A program made the translations under genes and the position numbers. Below the pieces are notes generated by a model, which did not search any database, was not told the DNA's origin, and was given only the letters and a program-made list of their open reading frames with translations. From assembly GCA_949592205.1 (NCBI GenBank), contig CATIUR010000003.1, forward strand, positions 153,330,759-153,394,758: a DNA stretch of 64,000 nucleotides, read 5' to 3'. This document shows positions 1 through 11,233 of this stretch, one piece after another (the stretch's first letter is position 1; the number at the start of each line of letters is the position of its first letter). The DNA comes from Helichrysum umbraculigerum (lineage: Eukaryota; Streptophyta; Magnoliopsida; Asterales; Asteraceae).

Positions 1-785
1 CTTTTCAACTTTACTACCTTAATTTTATATTCTATCTTCATAATTATACTCTATTAGCATCACTATTAACATTATTAAGCTTATTTAATAATTTCATAAT
101 AATCTAACATAACACTAGAATTCTCATAAACACTAAATCATAATTTCATTACTTTCTATCATGTTATATCATCACTAACAATCATAAAAACACTAACAAA
201 CACTAATTAAACTAATTTCATATCATAAATCACTAGTTCATGGATTTCCATCAAAACCCCACTTTAATCATATGCTACATACTTCAAATTAATCACTTAC
301 ATGATGTTATATGATCACTAACAAGCTTATTACAACTAATTATCATCAATTCCATCAATTTAAAACCCTAAATTCGGATTAAAACCCTCAATTTCTTAAA
401 ACTCCATGAAAACCCTCAAACTAGGTTAAAATGGAGAAAATCACTTACATAGAGGTTGAAGAAGATGAAGAAGATCATGAATTGAACCTTAAGAACCTTG
501 AATCAAGAATTACAGAAGAAGAATTGAAGCTAGGATTGTCTCTGTGATTTATTCTCGTTCTCCCTCGCTCTTTCTCAAATTCTCTGGAATATTTTTAGAC
601 TAAATAAAGGATATACATAACACTGTACGTATTTATCTATCTATTTTAATACTTTTTTAAACTTTACAGTCTGGAACTGGTAAAATCGTTTACGTTTTCA
701 CTATATCTCGTTATCTACATAATACTATTTCATAATAAAAATATATCCGCGTGCGATTTTAAAATCTGAAACTTGGGGTGTTACA
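1..785 (+). mobile_element. Probable 3' part of an LTR, cut by the window edge
   Basis: The stretch has no coding signal and ends at 775-785 with GGGGTGTTACA, the same kind of 3' terminus (GGGGGTGTTACA) carried by the well-supported LTRs further right in this window. It is probably a solo LTR or LTR end whose 5' part lies outside the window, so no target-site duplication can be checked. The orientation is inferred from that terminus only. Confidence 0.4.
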
Positions 786-1116
786 TAGACTATATAAAGG
801 ACTAAAATTATTAAAAGACATTAATATATGAAATATCAAAAGTCTAGAGTTAAAAACTAATAAATGACTAAATAAACCAAGAGACTCATAACTCAAGAGA
901 CTATCAACTCAAGAGACTCATAACTTAAGAGTCGCTCCTAAATCAAGAGTCATGTCCAAATTCGATGAATCTTCCCCTTGAACATGATCGTTCCAGTTTA
1001 TTCTTTGAAGTTGACAAAAATTCAGAAACTTTATTTGTCTTGGTGACACGTCCTGTATCAAGTCTTAGCTTGTGTTGTAGTGATATTGAAAAGCTCTCAC
1101 GAATAGTGGACAATCT
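786..1116. other. Intergenic, no gene seen
   Basis: AT-rich sequence with a short run of imperfect CTCAAGAGACT-like direct repeats around 880-930. No open frame or recognisable element end was found between the LTR terminus and the hAT remnant. Confidence 0.4.
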
Positions 1117-1479
1117 GATATTGATGGAAACGAACTCTATATGAAGTTAAAATTACTTAAAAATTTATTGCCTTGTGCCAATATGGGACATACTGATATT
1201 TTAAATTATTTGAAATGGGTCGATTGCTTTCCTAATGTGATTATTGCATTTAGAGTATTGTTGACTATTCCCATAACTATAGCAACCGCGGAAAGAAGTT
1301 TTTCGAAACTTAAGTTGTTGAAGTCATATTTGCGTTCTACAATATCACAATAGAGGCTTAACGGATTGGCAATGATAGCAGTCGAGAATGATCTACTGGA
1401 GAGTATTGATTATAAAGGTTTAATCAACAATTTTGCTTCGAAAAATGCTCGGAGAATTGCTCTTTTTAAAGAAGAATAA
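1117..1479 (+). pseudogene. hAT transposase C-terminal remnant (dimerisation region)
   Basis: One frame encodes the last ~115 residues of a hAT-family (TTF-type/ZMYM1-like) transposase. It includes the typical block around TIATAERSFSKLKLLKSYLR and, after an in-frame TAG at 1351-1353, the continuing block RLNGLAMIAVENDLLESIDY up to a TAA near 1479. This is the hAT dimerisation domain; the zinc finger and catalytic parts are absent. The internal stop and the missing N-terminal two thirds mark it as dead. It lies about 170 bp before a hAT-type terminal repeat, which fits the 3' end of one old element. Confidence 0.75.
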
Positions 1480-1652
1480 AAATTGTAAGTTTTTTCAAAT
1501 CGTTTAGATTATGACTTCGTATTTTTGTAAGTTTATATAATTGTCGTAATATTAGTGCATTTTTATATATATATGTTTGATTATTTTTTTGTCGATTCGG
1601 GGCCTCTATTTATATATTGCACGGGGCCTCCCGAATTCATTTGCCGGCCCTG
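1480..1652 (+). mobile_element. 3' end of a hAT transposon with terminal repeat
   Basis: Downstream of the transposase remnant the sequence runs into GGGCCTCC...GCCGGCCCTG ending at 1652. Reverse-complemented, this reads CAGGGCCGGC, the hAT terminus also seen intact at 57641. The matching 5' terminus is not found upstream, so the element is 5'-truncated and no duplication can be paired. Confidence 0.6.
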
Positions 1653-2379
1653 ATTAAGTTAGATGATACGTGTCCATAGGTTTAGCCAGTGAACCAAACC
1701 TAATATATAAGCCTGCCAAGTGCCAACTTAATTAATTAAGAGAAAATTACAGTACAATTTAAAATGCCGCCCCATGAGTTATATAGCTAGCTAGTGTCTT
1801 GATATGACATGTGGAGTTAGGCATTTATCCACATGCCCAAGTTTTCGTTTATATATTCCCACCACCCAATCACATCATCAATATTTACATAATACTACGT
1901 TTATTCAAATAAATCATCCGTCTTAGAATAACATTTCAAAATACTAATATAATACTCTACAAAAAATTAGACATATAATTATAATACCCGTCGTCTCATT
2001 TTAAATGTTCACTTTACTATTTTTTTTTCCTATATTCTACTCACAGAATATGAAAAATCATTTAATTCCGTATACTACTATAATTAAAGGTATAGTAATT
2101 ATATGAAAATTGTAATATACTTTTGCTCTTAGGCGATTGATTTTAAGAACTAGGTAGTGAACAAAAAAATATATATATTGCAACCAAGTAATGGATCCAT
2201 AGAGAAATTAATAAAATCTTTTTCCCATTAATTAATGAATCAAATCAATCGTATATAGAATTGAAAAGAACAATATCTTTACATTGATGATTAACCTATT
2301 TTAACTATAAATAAGATTACTCAGTAAAAAATAAAAAATAAAAAATCCGAATCAAAGTTACTGACTCCATGGGGGCATA
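1653..2379. other. Intergenic and 3' flank of the zinc-finger gene
   Basis: AT-rich, no open frame with coding character. The part next to 2380 should hold the 3' UTR of the minus-strand zinc-finger gene. No transposon ends were recognised. Confidence 0.4.
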
Positions 2380-3147
2380 TTAGTAATTCGACAACCGCTG
2401 TTTCTTGGCCGGATGAGGACTTTCAACTTCCTGCTCATCGATAAAAGGTTGACTTTTCTTTAAAAAGTCAACGTTCAAACCTAATCGGAATTCTGGGAAC
2501 GCCGGCAAGTTCAAGTCAAAATCACGCGGTTGGCTATGCGTAGACGAACTAGTTTTTCCAGAATTCGTAACACCGCTAGCTGCAGCTCCGGCACCTGAGT
2601 TGTTCCCGTCGTAGTGTCGTCGTTTGTGACCACCAAGTGCTTGACCGGTGGGAAATGACCGGTGACATATTGAACACTCGTGTGCCCTACCACTAGGTTT
2701 CAAAACAGTTGATGCACTAGCGGTTGTGGTGGCTGACGTGGAGGTTGTAGGGTGGTTGTTATGATGGTCGTCGGAGGTGTTTTTCCGGTGACTAGCTTTG
2801 TGCCCACCAAGTGCTTGATAAGAAGAAAACTGCTTGTTGCAAACATTACATTTGTGTGACGTCACTAGTGGTGGTAACGGTGGTGATTGGGTGGCGGTGG
2901 CGGTGGTGCCACGTGAGAGTAACATGAGACAAAAAGCCAAGTATTCTTCTTCGGTGGGGTGAGTGGTGACGTCACTATCATCGGTGCTATTTGTGGTGGT
3001 GGTGGTGGTTCTTGGTCTTTTTGAGCGTTTGCCTTTATTCCAAGAATCTTGAAGTATGGTGGTTGTAGGGTAGTTTATGTGGTTGTAGTGGAAAGATGGT
3101 GGCGCCGCCGTAGTTGTTGCTGGTGAGTTTAGAGCTTCAAGTGCCAT
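2380..3147 (-). CDS. C2H2 zinc-finger transcriptional repressor, ZAT10/STZ-like
   Basis: An intronless frame of 255 residues. It has two plant-type C2H2 fingers, each with QALGGHK in the recognition helix: finger 1 at about residues 98-120 (C100, C103, H116, H120) and finger 2 at 156-178. A basic nuclear signal, KGKRSKRPR, lies at 38-46. A leucine-rich L-box (EEEYLAFCLMLLSRG) is at 66-80, and an EAR repression motif (DLNLP) at 211-215. This order and size match the C1-2i subclass (ZAT10/STZ, ZAT6 relatives), nuclear DNA-binding repressors active in salt, cold, drought and oxidative stress responses. The long Thr/Ser/His-rich linkers are typical. The start gives the usual MALEALNSP N-terminus of the family. 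Which paralogue it is cannot be decided here. Confidence 0.93.
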   Translation of the reverse strand: MALEALNSPATTTAAPPSFHYNHINYPTTTILQDSWNKGKRSKRPRTTTTTTNSTDDSDVTTHPTEEEYLAFCLMLLSRGTTATATQSPPLPPLVTSHKCNVCNKQFSSYQALGGHKASHRKNTSDDHHNNHPTTSTSATTTASASTVLKPSGRAHECSICHRSFPTGQALGGHKRRHYDGNNSGAGAAASGVTNSGKTSSSTHSQPRDFDLNLPAFPEFRLGLNVDFLKKSQPFIDEQEVESPHPAKKQRLSNY

Positions 3148-3263
3148 TTGTATGTTTTTTTGTGATTATATGTTTGTAACTTTGTATGTGTTTGTGAAAA
3201 TTGTGTGTGAAATTGTTAGTGTTGTAGAGTTTGTAGTGATTATGGTTTTGGTATAATTGTGAG

Positions 3264-3273
3264 TGTATATATA
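3264..3273 (-). promoter_or_regulatory. TATA box of the ZAT10-like gene
   Basis: On the minus strand CTATATATAC lies about 120 bp upstream of the ATG. That leaves room for a 5' UTR of roughly 90 bp, a normal plant arrangement. Confidence 0.6.
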
Positions 3274-4248
3274 GATGAAAAAGTATCACCAAACCATAGT
3301 TGACTAATTTATTCAATAGTCATATTCAATATGATGAGTCCTACCTCCTTACTTTCGATATGGTCCATTTGTATAGTACTCATTCTTACTTGTTCAAATC
3401 CGTATTATATACGTATATATATTACATATCACAATTTATCTAATCTACTATAATACTAATATAATTTAGTAAATATGGTACGGGTCAGGCTACCCTCCAA
3501 ATTATCTTTTTTAGTTTAGTTATGCTAACCTTGCGTAACTTGTTTATGATGTTATAAAAGGTAAAAGAGCACTAAAATTAGATAACTTTGAGATCATTAA
3601 GATAAGGTGGAAGCGTAGAAGTGATCAACATAAGTCTACTAATCCAAGTTTTATGACTTTGAATGGTTAAAAAAAGTTATATTTAGACAAACAAGTAACA
3701 CGACGACTATAACAAGATAGATTAAACTTTGTTGTACTATACATAATAATAATAATACGGAGTAATGATTGATATAAATTCCAATCCAATAAGATAATTA
3801 ATTGCTAGTTAATGATGATATATGTACATTTTTAAATTTTAATCGATCATTACGTTAACACATAGAACACTAATGTCATGAAGTGAATAGTCACGATATA
3901 CCTTTTGACATAAAAAGACTTTTAGTTATTTTGTACACCAATAAAAAAATTAAAGATTTAATTTAAATTATTACTATTATTATTATTATTAATAAAATCA
4001 AATTATTAGGGGACGTGTGAGATTTGGCAGTTGGAGGGTACACGTTGAGTTGAGTGGGTAGACGACCACTGAAGTCGGCGGTCAGGTCAACAAGAGTGGG
4101 AGTGGAGTTACGAGGGCATTTATGTCTTTTCAAGTTTAGAAGGAAACCATCAAGACATTGACATGGCTGCTGCTACTACTTGCCTACTTGCCACTCTTTT
4201 TATTTTTCTATTTTCCATTTAATTTAGTTTTAATTAATTAAAAATATA
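3274..4248. other. Upstream region of the ZAT10-like gene
   Basis: No gene seen. The stretch is AT-rich with a slightly less AT-rich patch near 4010-4150 on the promoter side of the minus-strand gene. No regulatory element is assigned with confidence. Confidence 0.35.
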
Positions 4249-4434
4249 CTACCTCCGTCACATTTAAAATGTTCATTTTGACTTTGCATATAGTTTTAGG
4301 ATTCTTCACTAACTACACTTTTCACCAATCAAATATTAAATCTACCTGTTAAAGTCTTTTTTGATTGTTTAAATATCAAAATGGACACTTATAATGGGAC
4401 ATCTCAAAATAGTAATGCGGATATTTTAAATGGG
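4249..4434. mobile_element. Stowaway-like MITE, copy 1 (degenerate)
   Basis: The left end reads CTACCTCCGTCACATTTAAA after TA. The right part (GCGGATATTTTAAATGGGA) is a partial inverted match. The interior (CTAACTACACTTTTCACCAATC) is the reverse complement of a block in the element at 8216-8416, with a few mismatches. The right terminus appears truncated. Confidence 0.6.
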
Positions 4435-6374
4435 AATGTGAAATTATATAAAAGTCATAGATAGTACAATAACAATAATAATCCTGTGAGTAGACTAGTA
4501 GTACTCTAGTAGAGAGAGGCAAAATTTCCAAAGTTGGACTTTTTCAAAGTCAATCCTTAAAAACGTGTGTTATATTTACCTTTTACTTCTCCAAAGTCTC
4601 CTCTCCCTTAAAAATAGACTTTTTCCAACTCCTAATTTTATGAACTTTTCAACAATTCAATATATCTAGTTTATTTGTATTATATTAATTTTAGATACGA
4701 TGGTCATAGTTATCAAGTTAAAATTTGTGTAGTGGTTACCTAATAAACATCCAATGTGGACACTAGGGATAAGGTGCTAATTAAGAAGTATTACTACTAT
4801 TTCATCATGCATGTCTACATTAATTAATGGATTAGGATTAAGATTAAGTAAATTAATAACAATCCACAATGCTCAAGAAGCTTCTCTCGTGCATGCATAT
4901 ATAGTTTTAAACTAATCTAATCTAATCTAATCTAATTAATATTCTTCCAACTTGTTTTTATGTTGCAAGTAGATGGATGATTCTTGATGTGTATCTTCCA
5001 CTTCTCCAACACAAATTAAGGAATCTTCCTGGAACAATCCAATCTTCTTTTAAATAACTTAACCAATGGATTAAAGTCTTTTTTATTACTTAGCAGTCAT
5101 TTTGTACAATTCATATAAATAAGGAAAAGTTAATAATTAGCATAATTATTAACTAATAAATAAATAATAATTGATACGTAGTATATATGTAAGCATTGAC
5201 GTTTTTTATTTAATCTTAAAAGGAAAGAGCCAGAGAATGCCATGGCTGCTGCTGCTGCTGCTGCTTAGTGTGCCTCTACTCATGTTCTACATCCGATTAA
5301 TTAATCTTACATGGATATTAATTATGCTTTAAGTCTTTAACCTTTATTATAATTTGTCTTGTAGCTTAATTATTATCTAAACCATAACTAACTGGCATTA
5401 ATTATGAAAATGGTCATCTCATAAATTAATTAAAAATCCCCAGCTTGGGTAATTTTGACAAAAGAAAAAAGATTTAGGTCTCATTGTCTCGTGCAAATTA
5501 AAAGCGTTAGCTAGTACGTATAATCTGGCTAGTTTGGCAACCTATCTAATTAACGTTATTTACATTAAGCATTGTCTATCTAATTAGCGATTTTTAAGTA
5601 GTACACGTCGAAATCAAGGATAAATTAACATGCTAATGTTGTTGGGCAGATTTCTAATGACCAAATCGAACGTACCGATCGACTTGAATAGTTGAATTAA
5701 TTGCCCTTTATTTTAAAGACGTACAATACAATAAATATTAACCTTTTAATGCTACGATTTCTAAATGCCCCAAATCATAAGATATGGGGTTTCCACATTT
5801 TCGTTGCTTAGTTGCATCTTATCTTAGTTCTATATGGACATATAAGACAAAGTGACATCGTTTTATTATATAAAGAGGTAGCACGTACTCCTATTACCAA
5901 ACTACCATATATTTGGATATTTGCTTTACTTATAAAATATCCCCTCCGTCTCAAAATGAATGTCCACATTGTTATTATATATATATATATATCCCAAAAT
6001 GAATATCCACTTAAAAAAAACTATAAAAAATCACTAAACTCTCCATTTTACCCTCATTTATTACACTCAATCATTCATTTTTTATATAAATTCAGTCAAA
6101 ATTGTCATGAATATAAAGACGAAACCAATAACATTTATCTAAGTATCTAACATATCAAAATCAAAGAAAATTTGTTGAGGGACTGTTTTTTTTCTTTCGA
6201 AACTAGTTGTTAGGCTTTTTATCCTTCACATCACGAAAATTGATGAAATTGACCTCAAATCAAATGTGGATATTATAAAGCTAAAAACAATGTCAAATTT
6301 GATAAAGAAGACGTAGTAATGTTAAAAATGTGCTCAAAATATAGTCATAATCTATATATACTAAAGATCGGGGA
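4435..6374. other. Intergenic, no gene; short GCT microsatellite
   Basis: AT-rich sequence without credible coding frames. A (GCT)n run at about 5244-5266 follows an ATG and would encode only a few alanines before a stop, so it is taken as a microsatellite. A CCTCCGTCTCAAAATGA motif at about 5943 resembles a MITE end but has no partner. Confidence 0.4.
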
Positions 6375-7947
6375 TCATAGGAGAAGGGGTCATATGAGGA
6401 GAAGGAGGAGAAGTTTTATTTGTAGCCATTGGATCATCTTTTGGGTTGGATCAATGGTTAAAAGGGGTGGCAATTTTGTAATTACTTTAAAAAATAAGGG
6501 TATTAGTTAACAAAAAAAACATAACATTAATTTTCACTCCACACCCCTTCCACTATTTAGACTTTTACATATTAACCCTTCCACTTTATTTTCTTCCCCC
6601 TCCTACCTTCTTTTTCCTCCAACCCCACCTACCACCACCCCACCACCTCCACCACTTGCTGCCACCATCTGACTGCCGCCGGCCGCCGTCAGCCGCCGCC
6701 GGATTCCGACCGCCGGAAAAAAAATTTCAAAATTTTTTTTTTCTTTTTTTTTTTCAAATTTTTTTTCCCATAAATTTTTTATTAGATATAGTTATCCTTT
6801 TCCTACTGCATTTTTAATAAAACTATACGTTTTTTCCACTGCATTTTGTATATTATTGTTAATTAACTAAAACTTGTATATATTTTACCGCATCTTCTAT
6901 ACCCAACGTCAACAAAATACCGTACAAATGGATAATATATATAATCTAAAATGCAGTAAAAAGAGAACAATATGTCCTAAATGATGTATTTACAAAATGC
7001 AATAAAAACAACAATATGTATTATACTTTAATACAAAATGCAATACAAATAGATAATATGTAAATACAAAATGCAGTACAAATCGATAATATGTAAAATA
7101 TAAAATGTAGTGAATAACAAACAATATATAATGAATGAAATATATGAAAAATGCAGCAAAAATAACAAAATGCAGTGAAAATAACAAAATGCAGTACAAA
7201 TAGATTATGTATAATATAAAATGCAGTGAAAATAACAAAATGCAGTAAAAAAATAAAATGCGGTACAAATAGATTATATATAATATAAAATGCAGTAAAA
7301 CGAACAATGTGTACTAAATAAATATATGAAAAATGCAGTAAAAACAGTAGTATGTATTATACTTTCATAAAAAATGCCGTAAAAATGGATCATATGTATA
7401 TTATAAAATGCAGTAAAAAATAAACAATATGTAATATATGAAATATATGCAAAATGCAGTGAATACTAATAAAATGCAGTGTAATTTTAACAAAATGCAG
7501 TAAAAAATATATTATGTATAACTTAAAATGTAGTAAAAATCAAACAATATATATAAGATTGAGGTGTATAAATAAAATGCAGTAAAAACGAACAATATCT
7601 ACTAAACATATATACAAAATGCAATAAAAATAATAAAATGCAGTACAAAGTGATAATATGTAAAAAAAATTGGAAAAAAAAATTATGAAACAAAAATTTT
7701 AATTTTTTTTTTTTTAAAAAATTTTAAAAAAAATTGAAAATTTTTTTTTCCGACGACCGGTGGCGGCGGCGGCGGCGGGTGGCGGCGACGGGTGGCGGCG
7801 GCGGCGGGTGGTGGCGGCTAGTGGTGGTGGGTGGTGGAGGGGAGGGGTGGGTAGGAGGGAGTAGTGTACACTATTAAAAAGGTGGAGGGGGTAAAAATGA
7901 AAATTTGAAAATTCTTCTCCTCCTTCTCCTCAAATAATACCTTCCCT
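6375..7947. mobile_element. Foldback-like non-autonomous element
   Basis: The two ends are inverted copies. GAGGAGAAGGAGGAGAAG at about 6395-6412 matches CTTCTCCTCCTTCTCCTC at about 7912-7929. Inside these come CT/GA-rich arms, then a CCG-rich block (6670-6720) opposite a CGG-rich block (7750-7815), then A/T runs on both sides of the centre. The centre is the TGCAGT-motif array. No target duplication could be paired, so the borders are approximate and the superfamily is open. Confidence 0.55.
6930..7660. repeat. Array of AAAATGCAGTAAAAA-type motifs
   Basis: About twenty copies of AAAATGCAGTA/GAAAA or close variants (GCAAT, GTAGT, GCGGT) occur every 20-45 bases, separated by AATATGTA-like spacers. 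Between 6800 and 6900 the motif recurs in the opposite orientation (CTGCATTTT). A 105-residue open frame on the minus strand across the array is a by-product of the repeat and is not taken as a gene. Confidence 0.7.
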
Positions 7948-8215
7948 TCTGAACCTTACCCAATGACATATATATATATCTCACATATTTTCCTTTTGAT
8001 CTCCACCAATTATTTTATCATATTCACTCATTGAATATTTTAATACACCTATAAACATACATGTTTATCCACATGAATTATTTCTCTTATTCTATACATT
8101 TTTATGGTACTCCGTATTAGAACTACATCAAGTGTGCCAACTATCCTAACTTTGTTACATTATATATATTATATAAAAAATTCTGTTCTATTTCTAATCA
8201 TATTTGATGTTTTAT

Positions 8216-8416
8216 CACTTCATTCGTCCTACTTCAAGTGTCCTCTTTACTACTTTGAATTGTTCCAAATAAGTGCGACTTCCATGTTTCAACTAATCGA
8301 AAGAGATTTTAGTAAGTAGATATGTTATTTGATTGGTGAAAAGTAGAGTTAGTGAATAATTCTAAAACTGTATGTAAATTCGAAGTGAACAATTTAAGTG
8401 GGACGGAGGAGGAAGT
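8216..8416. mobile_element. Stowaway-like MITE, copy 2
   Basis: The left end ACTTCATTCGTCCTACTTCA and right end ACTTAAATTGTTCAC (read in reverse complement after TACTTCCTCCTCCGTCCC) form imperfect terminal inverted repeats of the CTCCGTCCC type. The interior is shared, in reverse orientation, with the element at 4249-4434. It is about 200 bp and non-coding. Confidence 0.65.
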
Positions 8417-10578
8417 AATCAAGAATAAATGGAGAGAGTCGAGAAGAACCGAGTGAACGAAGAAAAGTGATGGCAATTGGCAAGTTTTTGACGTGGCTGT
8501 TTAAAGGCGTTTGGGAGTACGGCACGATACACAACACGGTTTGCGTTTTCTAAGTGTTTGACACGTGGACACCTTCACCTTGTTTGGTTACCAAAATAAA
8601 ATACTTCTTACAACTTTCATTTAATTGTCCAACTGTGAGTGTGTGTGTACGCGTATCTTAAATAACTAATTCCTTCACTTGATTCTTTACGTATGAATTT
8701 CATGTTTATTATAGTTAGCTAATTAGTTATTAGTTATATTTATTTAATTTACATCATTAAATTAATTAAAAACAAAAAAAAACTAACTTGAATTCAATTG
8801 AAAGACAACATGTTAGGATTTCACGACATTTTAACATCATATCATGATCGAGAATAGATACCTCATTTTTATTTCCACATCTTTTACAGATTCCATAACT
8901 AATCTATCACTTATTTGCAATGATCCAAGAACTTTAAAAAAAAAAAAAAAAATCATTGTGCGAAACAGATGGAGAGTTCTTTTAGGTATAAGGATAATAC
9001 TAAGATTAACCAATTAGGTGTTGTGTGTCGGACAACGAACAACTATTATACAAATAACATTAGAATATAATATAATTAATTAATTAGTGTCACGTAATTA
9101 AAAGGTTGGTAACACGTGGATGGATAGAATTAAAGCAAATCAACTATGAAAGATAGTTGAAGTCATCTCTTACGTATCTTTAATTACGTGTCATCAAATC
9201 CTTAGCCTATAATTCCACCAATCTAGCTATACATAAAGATATGATAAATACAATATTCATATACATCCATACCAATTTATTTGAATATCTTTTTATTTTG
9301 GTATGTCCTAAAATGTTCTCTTACAAAAGCAATCAATCAAAATGTTAATTTATATTAGTGGTCAATATTAATAAATGTACTTTTTTTAATCTGTCACTTT
9401 TTTGTCTGGTGACAATAATTTTGAAACGAATGGAGTAACACATTGTATTGCATATATAAGTATAATAGACAACATTTTTATGTATGAATATGTTTATTTA
9501 ATGTATCACCTTCCTAGATATAAACCTATGTTACATATAAGCCCGAAAGATGCCTAATTAACTTCCACAATACTACAAATTTTATCTGTTTATTATTATT
9601 GATTATTGATTTTAACATATTTTATAATTACTTTATAATTAATAAGCATAACATCTTATGCATTTGAATAATTTTGTACGACTTTCGACTCATTCAGTCA
9701 ATTTCAAGTTACTTGGAGTGACTCCCTCACTAGATTTGTTGATAGGAATTATCCCTTTATATCAAATAAGTATCAACAATAAGTTGTTTGAATTTTGTGA
9801 AGATAAGTTTAAAAGAATATATACGTGTAATGATTGTGATAAAAGTAACCCAACCAAAGCTTGGTGGGTTATTTCATATTACTTAAACTCTTCCGTTTTA
9901 ATAGTCGTTTATTGATACTTCTGAGTTGTTTATTGATACTTCCGAGTTGTGTGCGACTCTTATGTGTCAGAAAATCATATAAACTTTTAGTGCAATGTGA
10001 TATAAAAGACTCAAGTACAAAATACAAAAATTAATTACTATAATTTGTTTTGAATTAAGCATTTATGTTATTGACGGTCAATAAATTAATTATCGACTTT
10101 TATCATGTTTTACTTCACTTATAAACAAGAAACATAAACAATAAACATAAACATAGACAATAATATAATATAAAAATACATATTTATTGTAAAATAGCGA
10201 ATCTTACTAGTCGAGCCTAATCACAAGTCACGAGTTAAAAATCGAGATCCCGAATTGCGAGTGAAGTCACGAGTTAACAACTATAGGTTATTCATGTTAC
10301 GTTCTAAGAGACCCAGAATCAAGGGGTCTCCATCAATGCATATTTTTTGTGCTTTAAAGCTTCAAAATAATGGGATGAGAGATTAACCATAGCATTTTAT
10401 ATATTCTGATTACATATTTCACTAATTCAATAACATATCTTACAAATTGGTAAAGAGATTAGACTACTTTTATCAACAACAATGATAAGTGACAGTAACA
10501 ATCGTCCCTTTTGGGAGATTGATCACAAGAGAAATCAACATTGTAGTGTTTCAACCAATCAATCAGACTCTTTCAACA
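8417..10578. other. Intergenic, no gene seen
   Basis: AT-rich DNA. The longest frame (85 codons at 9658-9915) has no recognisable domain and low-complexity composition, so it is not called. A possible decayed MITE edge occurs near 9425 (GAAACGAATGGAGTA). Confidence 0.4.
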
Positions 10579-10587
10579 TATTTTAAA

Positions 10588-10879
10588 GGGATTAGTACCT
10601 GGAAATGCAACTAACTTGTACCCGATATCTATTGTGTGTACCCAACTTACGTATGTTATTTTTAATGCATCAAACTTTCAAAAAAGGGTGTTTTAATGTA
10701 ATTAGCTGACGTGTCAAACTCTCCGGATGCCACATGTCACCATAAACAAGCGACACATCAGCAAGTTACATTAAAACACCCTTTTTTGAAAGTTTGATGC
10801 ATTAAAAATAACATATGTAAGTTGGGTACACACAATAGATATCGGGTACAAGTTAGTTGCATTTTCAGGTACTAATTCC
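10588..10879. mobile_element. Mutator-like MITE with long terminal inverted repeats
   Basis: A 292-bp element with inverted repeats of over 110 bp (left GGGATTAGTACCTGG, right CAGGTACTAATTCC) that meet near the middle. It is flanked by a perfect 9-bp direct duplication, TATTTTAAA, at 10579-10587 and 10880-10888. A 9-bp duplication with long inverted repeats is the mark of Mutator-like elements. It is non-coding and lies about 350 bp beyond the BUB3 stop codon. Confidence 0.85.
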
Positions 10880-10888
10880 TATTTTAAA

Positions 10889-11233
10889 TTCCATGGTGTT
10901 AATTTGATCAACAAGAAAGATAAGCTTGAGTTACATGTAATGCACTTGACAATCAGCATTTTTCAAGGGAAACATACAGTACATCAAACTTACACAAAAA
11001 AGTGAAAAACTGCACACGAGTATCAAGCTTCTAGATTCATATGCTAATTAATAGCCTATAAACGTACTTGAATGCACTTGACCATCAGTTGGCAAAGATA
11101 TTTTGCTGACAAGATGACAAGTTACATTCGAATAATGGAGTAGTAGTTCCAATTTTTGCAATCTGAGTTGTAGTTCCTTAAAAAACACATTCAAACATAC
11201 TATTCAACAAAACAATCTTTATATAGCTTCCAG
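10889..11233 (-). other. 3' flank of BUB3
   Basis: Non-coding sequence between the BUB3 stop and the Mutator-like MITE. It should hold the 3' UTR and polyadenylation region. No discrete signal is assigned. Confidence 0.4.

Noticed and set aside
5244..5266. Short peptide ATG(GCT)n stop
   Set aside because: A trinucleotide microsatellite explains it; the frame is only a few codons and has no context.
5943..6175. Possible MITE starting CCTCCGTCTCAAAATGAATG
   Set aside because: No inverted partner or TA duplication found; left as a possible decayed end.
6990..7307. 105-residue open frame on the minus strand rich in Ile, Leu, Tyr and Phe
   Set aside because: It is a direct translation of the AAAATGCAGT repeat array, with low complexity and no gene signals.
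9300..9440. Possible small MITE (GTCCTAAAATGTTCTC and GAAACGAATGGAGTA)
   Set aside because: The two ends match too poorly to be terminal inverted repeats.
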